Positions 33,701 to 40,568 of a stretch of DNA of 64,000 bases are shown in pieces; position 1 is the stretch's first letter; each line of letters begins with the position of its first letter. The stretch comes from G963663735 sp963663735 (GTDB lineage Bacteria > Acidobacteriota > UBA6911 > RPQK01 > JAPXNP01). Below the pieces are notes generated by a model, which was given only the letters and a program-made list of their open reading frames with translations, searched no databases and was not told the origin of the DNA. The stretch covers positions 1,860,001 through 1,924,000 of the forward strand of contig CAXXHN010000001.1 in assembly GCA_963663735.2 (NCBI GenBank). The letters run 5' to 3'. The position numbers were made by a program, and so were the translations under genes.

Positions 33701-35177
33701 AAGCAACCAGTTTTGTCTGCTCGCTCCAGCCGGAATCGTTCTTGAAGATGTACGCAGCACCTGCTGCATCGCCACCGCTGTCTTCTGTGTAAGCTCCAAC
33801 AATAGCATAGTCACCGGAGATGCCTACAGAGCAGCCAAAATTATCACCAGCCTCTTTATCTGATGCGGTCAATTTTGCCTGCTGGGTCCAACCGGAATCG
33901 TTCTTGAAGATATAAGTCGCCCCGGCGTTATCGCCACCGCTGTCTTCTGTGTAAGCTCCAACGATAGCATAGTCACCGGAGATGCCTACAGAGCAGCCAA
34001 AATTATCACCAGCCTCTTTATCTGATGCGGTCAATTTTGCCTGCTGGCTCCAACCGGAATCGTTCTTGAAGATATAAGTCGCCCCGGCGTTATCGCCACC
34101 GCTGTCTTCACCGCTTGCCCCCACGATGGCGTAGTCGCCAGATATGGCTACGGAGACCCCAAAACGATCACCAGCCTCTTTATCTGATGCGGTCAATTTT
34201 GCCTGCTGGGTCCAAGCCCCGGCATTGTTATAAAAAATATAGGCCGCCCCTGCGTTATCGCCACCGCTGTCTTCACGGTGTGCCCCCACAATGGCGTAGT
34301 CCTCAGATATGGCTACGGAGACCCCAAAATTATCACCAGCCTCTGCATCTAATGCGGTCAATTTTGCCTGCTGGGTCCAAGCCCCGGCATTGTTATAAAA
34401 AATATAGGCCGCACCTGAGTCATCGCCACCGCTGCCTTCACGGTTTGCCCCCACAATGGCGTAGTCGCCGGAGATGGCTACGGAGCGCCCAAATACATCC
34501 CCAGCCGCTATGTCTGAGGCGAGCAGCTTTTGTTCACTGCCCCAAAGCAGGCCGGAGTAGGAATCAAGCCCAGCCCGTTCGAAATATTCCCCGGCTGCGT
34601 CAATCCCGTCGGTCTCCAGCATCCAGTCTCCGCCCGCCCTCGGATTCCCGGTCGGATTGGTCGAGGCCGCGAAATTCCGGCTGGAGGCTTCCTCGAGCGA
34701 GGCCATCAGCAGATTTCCACTGTCCCCGGCCGCAAGATTGCAGGCCAGGAGATCCACCCGTCCCTCATCAGTGATCATGTTGCCCATCTCCCGCCAAAAT
34801 TTCCGCTGGGTTTCGCTTGAGAGAGTTGATGTCAGGCTCACTGATTCCGAGGCTGTCAGGTAGAACTTGTTCTCCCCATGGTCATGAGCGGCAAAGGCAA
34901 TCGAGGCCGCCTTTCTCCCCTCCAGGGAATTTTCAACCATCGCCTCCAGGTCCTCGAGCGAAGTTTCCCGGGGATTGTACCGAACCACCAGCACTCCATC
35001 GGACGCGGCTCTGGCCAGCATATCAGCATCGTCCACCAGTGTAGAAACAAGAAGGACTTTCGGATTCTCTCCTTCTAAGTTGCAGCCTTCAGGCTGCGAA
35101 ATGGTGAAAAACAGATTCGCGGTGAATATGGATCCCGTAAGCAGCAGGAATCCGAGCAGTAGACTGAGTCTCTTCAT
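30756..35177 (-). CDS. Giant secreted DUF4347 / FG-GAP / Ig-like repeat protein
   Basis: 1473 residues with a signal peptide (1-20). Order: DUF4347 domain (about 35-205; conserved FAAHDHGENKFYLT, DLLACNLAAGD, GGDWMLETDGI); seven FG-GAP type beta-propeller repeats of 54 residues (about 210-590, core SGDYAIVGA); an Ig/fibronectin-like domain; a choice-of-anchor-D-type domain (about 670-790); an invasin-like Ig domain (about 795-895); and a C-terminal domain of about 567 residues (906-1473) which I do not recognise. This C-terminal domain recurs in the protein at 56660-61948, and the N-terminal half in the one at 62718. Probably an extracellular or surface adhesin-like protein. An RBS (GTTAGGAGAAAA) matches that of the 62718 gene. 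Confidence 0.88.
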   Translation of the reverse strand: MKRLSLLLGFLLLTGSIFTANLFFTISQPEGCNLEGENPKVLLVSTLVDDADMLARAASDGVLVVRYNPRETSLEDLEAMVENSLEGRKAASIAFAAHDHGENKFYLTASESVSLTSTLSSETQRKFWREMGNMITDEGRVDLLACNLAAGDSGNLLMASLEEASSRNFAASTNPTGNPRAGGDWMLETDGIDAAGEYFERAGLDSYSGLLWGSEQKLLASDIAAGDVFGRSVAISGDYAIVGANREGSGGDDSGAAYIFYNNAGAWTQQAKLTALDAEAGDNFGVSVAISEDYAIVGAHREDSGGDNAGAAYIFYNNAGAWTQQAKLTASDKEAGDRFGVSVAISGDYAIVGASGEDSGGDNAGATYIFKNDSGWSQQAKLTASDKEAGDNFGCSVGISGDYAIVGAYTEDSGGDNAGATYIFKNDSGWTQQAKLTASDKEAGDNFGCSVGISGDYAIVGAYTEDSGGDAAGAAYIFKNDSGWSEQTKLVASDAEADDYFGSSVGISGDYTIVGAYTEDSGGDAAGAAYIFKNDSGWSEQTKLVASDAEADDYFGSSVGISGDYTIVGAWTKDSGAGAAYIFANTPIVTTQAVSSISSNTATGNGTITDLGASDVTAHGVCWNTTGAPTIDDSCTDEGAASATGAFTTSMTGLAPATSYYVRAYATNSLGTDYGEGVTFTTLDGPEMNLKLGSTSIADGGSCSLGNYSAGNNTDTVFTISNSGTENLELSGSPIVTLSGSSQFSVQAQPAATTLAASGSTTFTIRFSPVTAGLASTSISIANSDEDENPYNFTLNATGIAGALNHIKIEDAAGGTGNEVDTLSMVVGETLTLYAVGYDTYGNYIGEETVTWSGTGEVTGNLSVTSGTSTTFTAVTKGEGSISADHATATDDTTGIITVYVVLPTAGREAMGASANEPGSQLVFLLDTGINAEELFGDDSSYTSNTVFQYGYSAPEHQNFISITNTHPREAVTVHFRYFNSECVDFFDFLVVLTCNDTMMVDPFDFVVPGTDGVNVKDRFFGYPNAEDGAGQSFDSIPASTFADGRFLLFVTASADVKTGYAPYWDGDEFVADYDNLDLIPYEFISYREEKLSETCSSWEDGGAGASGESLYGLYDVYGGTASFNDDNLHILNASAVSFNYLVGFQTVAKVTELGAQAAYMTQAYARPAVFSGVAGPSATSAPLHALLTGGERIWTEAVESGEQVSGVAGEQFILRHEAHAGDQWDRGEDSLGSDWIISEGGALGWVIFPSTAMPATRQVVNFISFMDNYNGYSNLALGATPSEWDDLSYNIQPVLTIYTIEPFNNSEDLWVPSDPDDKPIVSPVTVESELVTAIGVKCINTYEMDPESNLNDAVLGYKFGEFTLQDLYDMNAVTGTDGLTLEGFLTVLAGSESEKTNEVGPGWMRFSRWFTTRKWTTTELAPDYVYSYWQGWDDSMEGPYELSGPTIFTAGQGNYVFENFGAGEWLHTIIRE
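33468..34440 (-). repeat. Tandem 162-bp coding repeats (FG-GAP units)
   Basis: Units of 162 bp (54 residues) repeat head to tail within the giant gene. The block at about 33481-33640 recurs with no difference I could see at 33643-33802, and the next two units (about 33816-33975 and 33978-34137) are also almost the same. Such identity points to recent duplication or gene conversion. Confidence 0.85.
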
Positions 35178-35872
35178 CTTTTTCTCCTAACACAGTTAAT
35201 TGAAATCATATACATGACAGTTCTCGCAATTACGACAGGCTCGATAGATCTTTTCCGTTGGCCATGCTACGGGGAAAACCAGAAAACAGGATATTCGAAC
35301 AAGAATCCTTTCCAAATGGTTAAGCTTTAGCGTGATCATAAGAAAAATCAGGGGCAACACCCTGTTTCTGAAGGTGATAAGGGCAACTGAAAAGCTCGCG
35401 AATCATGTAGTCCTTCGTAAAAACACATCGTTGTGACATAAATGGGTTTTTTGTCATTGTTAACAGCTATTAACAATATAAATTGTATATGAGAATCTGG
35501 GCATGATCCAGCAGAATAATATTATTTTTAGATTGTTATGACACCATATCCGGATCAATTACATCATCGCCTGCCGAGAGAACCTGAGATACCGGACGTT
35601 CGCTGTCTGGCGAGAGCTTATGTATGTAGAGAGGTAGGCTTCCCCAGGGATCTTCTGCCTATAACTTGAATGAAATCCCGACATCTTTATGATGCCAGCA
35701 TAATGTCTTTTTCAATCGGCTCCTCGGCAATTTCTCCCGCTAACCCGAATTTCTCACCAGACTCAGGATAGTTGTGATTTTAAGGATGTTGAGACATCAA
35801 ATCTTTGGATGTGTTTGATCATTTGAAGATCGAAGCAAGCTTTCGCCTTATCCGCTAGCCGGACCAGGCGTT
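35178..35872. other. Intergenic region before the truncated intron
   Basis: About 695 bases, AT-richer next to the giant gene's start. I see a ribosome-binding site for that gene, but no convincing promoter, gene, RNA or repeat. Confidence 0.5.
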
Positions 35873-36043
35873 GAACGGGTCAAACACAGCAACAAGTGGG
35901 CAATGGAATCATATGACGGCTGGTTGCGAATCCGAATGCGGATGCGAAGCATCCTGCGTAAACGCAGGAACGGGAAGGTGAAAGGCCGTGGAGCCGATAA
36001 TCAAAGGTGCCCCAGTGCCTACTTCGCAAAACTCGGGCTGTGA
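35873..36043 (+). pseudogene. Maturase C-terminal fragment
   Basis: The reading VKHSNKWAMESYDGWLRIR and then CPSAYFAKLGL before a stop matches FKHSNKWTL and NAYFAKLGL of the intact reverse transcriptase. No start and no catalytic blocks remain. Confidence 0.8.
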
Positions 36044-36181
36044 TTGTCGAGAACAGCCCGAGCGGAAGCCATCAGTCCTCAAAGAGGTTAAAGCAACAAC
36101 TGGAGATCCGCATGCGGGAGATCCGCACGTACGGTTCGGAGGGAGGGGTGGCGCAGCTCAATGCGCTGTCCCTACCCCTAT
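35873..36181 (+). mobile_element. 3' remnant of a second group II intron
   Basis: It holds the last 56 codons of a maturase and the domain V/VI region. It is closely similar to the end of the intron at 16867-18732 and ends with the same CCCTACCCCTAT. Domain V is damaged: GATCCGC replaces GAGCCGT, which breaks pairing with ACGGTTC. The rest of the intron, including the RT active site and 5' end, is absent, so it is dead. Confidence 0.85.
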
Positions 36182-36250
36182 CTACCTGTCAGTCCCGACC
36201 TGATTCTTTTTCCTTGCGCAACCGGCGGAAGTAATTTATCTTAACTTCAA

Positions 36251-37402
36251 ATGGCATTGGATTTTCAAGTCTTTTTAAAACCCGCGGGTTCGCGTTGCAA
36301 CCTGGCGTGCGACTACTGCTACTATCTGGACAGGGACTCCCTGCACCCGGATTCCCTGTCTCAGTTTATGGATGATGCCACCCTGGAAGCAGTGATCGCG
36401 CGGCACATTGATGCCTCGCCCGATCAGGTAGTCCAGTTCTCCTGGCATGGCGGAGAGCCGACTATCCTCGGGCTGGAATATTTCCGAAGAATCATGGAAA
36501 TGCAGCATCGGCTTATCCCGGCTGGCCGGACCATCTGTAACGGAATCCAAACGAACGGGACTTTACTGGATGAAGAGTGGGGGCGATTCCTGGCGGAAGA
36601 ATCGTTTTATGTTGGAATCAGCCTGGACGGTCCGCAGGAGATGCATGATTCTTTTCGAAGGAGCCGTGACCGAAAGTCTTCCTTCGAAAAAACCATGCAG
36701 GGACTTAGTATACTGAAGCGGTTCGAAGTGCCTCATGAAATCCTGTGTGTAGTAACCTCAGCCAATGCCGGGCATCCACTGGCGGTTTACCGGTATTTCA
36801 AGACCCTGGGTGTGCCGTTCCTCACCTTCCTGCCACTGGTTGAGCCTCCCGATTCCATCTACCAGGAGAGGTCAGTGACCGCGGAAAAATGGGGAGATTT
36901 TCTTTGCGCGATTTTTGACGAATGGAAACGGGAGGATATCGGGAGCACAAAAGTCCAGATCTTTGAGGAGGCTGTAAGGCCTGCTTTCAGCCAGGATCAC
37001 ACCCTTTGCCTGTTCAAGAAGGAATGCGGCAGGGTTCCGGTTATCGAGTCTAACGGAGATGTATACGCCTGTGACCATTACGTGGACCGGGAACACAACC
37101 TGGGAAATATCCATGACGCATCCCTGAGTTCCTTGCTGAATAGTCCCAAACAGAAAACATTTGGAAAGGCTAAGTGGGAAACACTGCCCAGGTACTGCCT
37201 GGAGTGTGAAGTCCTGGAGAGCTGTTATGGGGGCTGTCCCAAAAATCGCTTTATCCATTCTCCTGGTGGCGAACCGGGCCTTAATGTCCTGTGCGCGGGT
37301 TACAAACAGTTCTTCGCCCACATCCGGCCCTTTGTCGAGCAGGTTTCAGCTTTGTGGAAAGAGTCCGAGGTGGCACAGGCCGGGACTAAGACTCAAGGGT
37401 AA
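36251..37402 (+). CDS. Anaerobic sulfatase-maturating enzyme (radical SAM, SPASM)
   Basis: 383 residues. The radical SAM cluster is C16-x3-C20-x2-C23 (SRCNLACDYC), followed by SWHGGEPTILGLEYF and QTNGTLL, typical for anSME. The SPASM region supplies further cysteines for two auxiliary clusters (ECGRVPVIESNGDVYACDHY and LECEVLESCYGGCPKNRF). It converts a cysteine or serine of sulfatases to formylglycine without oxygen, in the cytoplasm. No sulfatase gene is in the window, so its target must lie elsewhere. It lies 69 bases after the intron remnant. Suggests a sulfated-glycan user that lives at least partly without oxygen. Confidence 0.9.
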   Translation: MALDFQVFLKPAGSRCNLACDYCYYLDRDSLHPDSLSQFMDDATLEAVIARHIDASPDQVVQFSWHGGEPTILGLEYFRRIMEMQHRLIPAGRTICNGIQTNGTLLDEEWGRFLAEESFYVGISLDGPQEMHDSFRRSRDRKSSFEKTMQGLSILKRFEVPHEILCVVTSANAGHPLAVYRYFKTLGVPFLTFLPLVEPPDSIYQERSVTAEKWGDFLCAIFDEWKREDIGSTKVQIFEEAVRPAFSQDHTLCLFKKECGRVPVIESNGDVYACDHYVDREHNLGNIHDASLSSLLNSPKQKTFGKAKWETLPRYCLECEVLESCYGGCPKNRFIHSPGGEPGLNVLCAGYKQFFAHIRPFVEQVSALWKESEVAQAGTKTQG

Positions 37403-37444
37403 TCAAAAATTCGGCCTTTCAGCCCTGCCGCCTGATCCTTCCGT

Positions 37445-38296
37445 TTAATCTTCCTTCAATTTTTTATTGAAAAATTCAATGGTACGCTTCCATGCCAGCT
37501 TGGCGGCAGCCTCATCATATCGCTGGCCCGTATCATTGTTAAAGGCATGATAGGCGCCGTCGTAAATGAATATCTGGTATTCAATGCCCGCTTTCTTCAG
37601 GGCCTCTTCGAAGGCTGGGATACCGGCATTGATCCGGGCATCTTCTCCCGCGTAGTGGCACATCAGTGAAGCCTTGATTCCAGGTACATCTTCAACCGCT
37701 GGCTGGCGCCCGTAATAGGGAACAGCCGCGTCCAGCTCCGGCGCCCTGACCGCTACCTGGTTGGTCATGGCTCCTCCCCAGCAGAAACCGGTACAGCCCA
37801 CTTTTCCGGTGGACTGGGGGTGGGTTTTGAGATAAGCGGCGGCCGCTGTGAAATTTATGGCCGACACTTCACGGTCAATGGCCGCCAGCTGATCCCGCGC
37901 TTTATCTGGATCATCCGGAGTGCCTCCGGTTGGGGAATTTCCGTCAGGAGCCAGGGCCAGGAAACCTTCGAGGGCCATCCGCCTGGTTACATCTCTTATA
38001 TGATCATTAAGGCCCCGGTTTTCATGGATTACTATAACCGCGGGCAGGCGATCTTCACCCTTGGGGTGAGCCACGTAAGCCATCATCCGGCCATTGGGTG
38101 TGGGATAGGTGATGGATCTGGTTTCCAGGCGGGGATCGTTTTTGTCCGTTATGTCGGCCCCGGCCAGTGAATCTGCTGCCACCAGGCAGACCGCGGCAGC
38201 GGAACCGGTTAGTACCGCCATTCGCCGGAGGAACTCCCGGCGGGGAATCCGTCCCTCCCTGAAATCCTTCAGTAAACTAAACATCTCCGAATTCAT
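37445..38296 (-). CDS. Dienelactone hydrolase family protein, Tat-exported
   Basis: 283 residues with a Tat signal (RREFLRRMAVLTGSAAAV), then the alpha/beta-hydrolase fold of dienelactone hydrolases: VIHENRGLNDHIRDV, nucleophile cysteine in CTGFCWGGAM, and the acid and histidine in YAGEDARI and YDGAYHAFNND. The family opens lactones; exported members have unknown substrates. It ends convergent with the sulfatase maturase gene, 42 bases away. Confidence 0.9.
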   Translation of the reverse strand: MNSEMFSLLKDFREGRIPRREFLRRMAVLTGSAAAVCLVAADSLAGADITDKNDPRLETRSITYPTPNGRMMAYVAHPKGEDRLPAVIVIHENRGLNDHIRDVTRRMALEGFLALAPDGNSPTGGTPDDPDKARDQLAAIDREVSAINFTAAAAYLKTHPQSTGKVGCTGFCWGGAMTNQVAVRAPELDAAVPYYGRQPAVEDVPGIKASLMCHYAGEDARINAGIPAFEEALKKAGIEYQIFIYDGAYHAFNNDTGQRYDEAAAKLAWKRTIEFFNKKLKED

Positions 38297-38435
38297 GGGG
38301 TTCCTCCTCTTGCAAACAGGGTGCCCTGGTTTCAGTTGAGATCAGGCAACAGGATAGTTGTTGCTTAGTCGCAAATCTAACACAGCTATTGCAGGGACGC
38401 AATTCAAGATTCAAGGTTTGGGTTGTTGTCGTGTT

Positions 38436-39326
38436 TTAATTGTCCGGCGATTTATCTAAAGACTGAATTTTGAGTTTACCGGTATTATCGGCCTCTCCCA
38501 TGTACAAGGTCACGTGGGGAAAGGGAATCTCAATTCCTTTTTCATCAAATATTCTTTTAACGCGCAGTTTGAATTCCCGGGCCACATCCCACTGTTTCAG
38601 GGGGACAGTCTTGAAAAACATACGAATATTGACGGAAGAATCACCGAAAGAGTCGAGTCCCTGTATAGTCATCGGTTCCAGGATGGAATCCTTCCAGGCA
38701 GGGTCCTTTTGCAAAAACTCCCCTACTTCCTCCAGTACTGAAATCACATGATCAACATCTTCCTTGTAGGCAACTCCTATTTCAATCAGGGCCCTCGACC
38801 AGTCCTTGGTAAAATTGGAAACCACGTCTATGACGCCATTTGGGATGATATATACCTTTCCCTCCACATCCCTCAACCGGGTAGTACGAAGGTTGACAGC
38901 TTCCACTAATCCGCTTTTGCCGGCGATCTCCACTACATCTCCGACGCGGATCTGGTCTTCCAGGAGAAGGAAAAATCCGGTAATGACATCCTTCACCAGG
39001 CTCTGGGCACCGAAACCTATGGCGAGGCCGGCGATTCCGGCACCGGCCAGCAGTGGCCCGATGGCAATCCCGAGTTCAGTAACTACCATCATCGCGGCAG
39101 CTGTATAGATCAGGACAGTAACAGTAGTATTGAGAAGCCCGGTAATGGTCCTTGCTCTTTTGTGGGTCTCCAGTGACATCAATTCAGAAGCATCAAATCT
39201 TTTTTCAAACTTACTGATCGCGGTATGAATAATCTTTGATGTAATAAGTGCGGTAACAAGAATGATGACTATGGGGATGCCGTGGTCAAGCCCCCACGCT
39301 TTAATGTTCAGCAATATATTTTCCAT
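38436..39326 (-). CDS. mscS: Small-conductance mechanosensitive channel MscS
   Basis: 296 residues with three membrane helices. The pore helix shows the family pattern AGAGIAGLAIGFGAQSLVKD, followed by the MscS beta domain (RVGDVVEIAGKSGLVEAV) and a cytoplasmic cage. It opens when turgor rises and releases solutes. It is the last gene of the minus-strand run that begins with the sucrose enzymes, 30 bases after corA, which fits osmotic control. Confidence 0.93.
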   Translation of the reverse strand: MENILLNIKAWGLDHGIPIVIILVTALITSKIIHTAISKFEKRFDASELMSLETHKRARTITGLLNTTVTVLIYTAAAMMVVTELGIAIGPLLAGAGIAGLAIGFGAQSLVKDVITGFFLLLEDQIRVGDVVEIAGKSGLVEAVNLRTTRLRDVEGKVYIIPNGVIDVVSNFTKDWSRALIEIGVAYKEDVDHVISVLEEVGEFLQKDPAWKDSILEPMTIQGLDSFGDSSVNIRMFFKTVPLKQWDVAREFKLRVKRIFDEKGIEIPFPHVTLYMGEADNTGKLKIQSLDKSPDN

Positions 39327-39356
39327 ATATCTAAGATCTTTCTTTTTCCCGGCCTT

Positions 39357-40418
39357 TTACAGCCAGTTTTTCTTTTTGAAGTAGACCACCATGGCAGCGG
39401 CGATGCTGACTATTATTACCCATGCAGCCAGGTAGCCCCATTGCCATTCAAGTTCGGGCATATATTTAAAGTTCATACCATATACGCCAGCAACAAAAGT
39501 AATGGGTATGAATATGGTTGCGATAATTGTCAGTACCTTCATTACTTCATTCATTTTATTGCTGATGCTTGACAGGTACATGTCAAGCATTCCGGAAATG
39601 ATATCCCGGCAGGTCTCGACAGTGTCCATAACCTGGATAGTGTGGTCATAGACATCGCGATAGTAGATTTCTGTTTCGTTTGATATCTGTACAAAATCAC
39701 CGCGGGTAAGTTCATTGATCACTTCGCGGAGCGGCCAGACGCTTCTGCGTAAAAAAATGATATCTCCCCGAAGTTTATGGATTTCCTGGAGAGTGCTGTG
39801 GGTGGGATCGGTAACCAGTTCCTCTTCAAGCTCCTCGATTTCTTCTCCGAGGCCTTCCAGTGCCTCGAAATAGTTATCAACAATGGCGTCGAGCAGTGCA
39901 TAACAGAGGTAATCACTCCCCATTTTCCGGATTCTTCCTTTCCCTTTCCGGATTCTCTCCCTTACTCCTTTAAAGACGTCACCCTCTTTTTCCTGGAAGG
40001 ATATTACAAGGTTAGGGCCAACAATAAGGCTGAGCTGCTCAGCGTTGATCTCCTGGTTCCGGCCGTAACTGAGCATTTTGACAACGATGAAAAGAAATTC
40101 ATCAAACACTTCCAGTTTAGGGCGCTGTCCAGTATGAACAATATCCTCGAGTATCAGGGGGTGAATGGAGAAATTTTTCCCGATCTGCTCAATTACATTT
40201 ATGTCGTGCAACCCGTCCACATTTATCCAGCTCACCGTTGGACTTCCCTTGATTTTCAAGCATTCTTCTGCTGATTTCAGATCTGTTTCCAGGAGATGGT
40301 CCGCGTCATAGTCAATCAGCCTCAGGCGGACCCTGTCGGCTTTTTTATCTCCGATATGGACAAGTGTCCCTGGAGCAAGGCCAGCCTTTTTTGATGTTTT
40401 TTTAATGATACGCGACAT
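39357..40418 (-). CDS. corA: CorA-family magnesium/cobalt transporter
   Basis: 353 residues. A cytoplasmic funnel domain is followed by two C-terminal helices with the signature YGMNF between the first and the loop, and a basic end (YFKKKNWL). The start at 40418 is preferred because AGGGGA precedes it; a longer reading from 40487 has no such site. It lies 150 bases after sucrose synthase and just before mscS. Confidence 0.93.
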   Translation of the reverse strand: MSRIIKKTSKKAGLAPGTLVHIGDKKADRVRLRLIDYDADHLLETDLKSAEECLKIKGSPTVSWINVDGLHDINVIEQIGKNFSIHPLILEDIVHTGQRPKLEVFDEFLFIVVKMLSYGRNQEINAEQLSLIVGPNLVISFQEKEGDVFKGVRERIRKGKGRIRKMGSDYLCYALLDAIVDNYFEALEGLGEEIEELEEELVTDPTHSTLQEIHKLRGDIIFLRRSVWPLREVINELTRGDFVQISNETEIYYRDVYDHTIQVMDTVETCRDIISGMLDMYLSSISNKMNEVMKVLTIIATIFIPITFVAGVYGMNFKYMPELEWQWGYLAAWVIIVSIAAAMVVYFKKKNWL

Positions 40419-40568
40419 TGTTAATTCCCCTGGCTTTGATTGCTGACAATTGATTCTTGGCGCCGGTGTATTCCATGTTTTTATCATTCCAAGCTATCAG
40501 AATGCACTGCAAAAAAAGGGCATGCCCTTTATTTTCCGATAATGAAAATCGTGATGAGCCGTTTCGAC

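Noticed and set aside
33468..34440. Regular repeats that could suggest a CRISPR array
   Set aside because: The period is 162 bp, the repeats are in frame within one coding region and there are no unique spacers. They are protein repeats.
34115..34774. Long open frame on the plus strand over the propeller repeats
   Set aside because: It is antisense to the FG-GAP repeats, low in complexity (rich in Arg, Pro and Ser) and has no family match. It is a shadow of the repeat structure.
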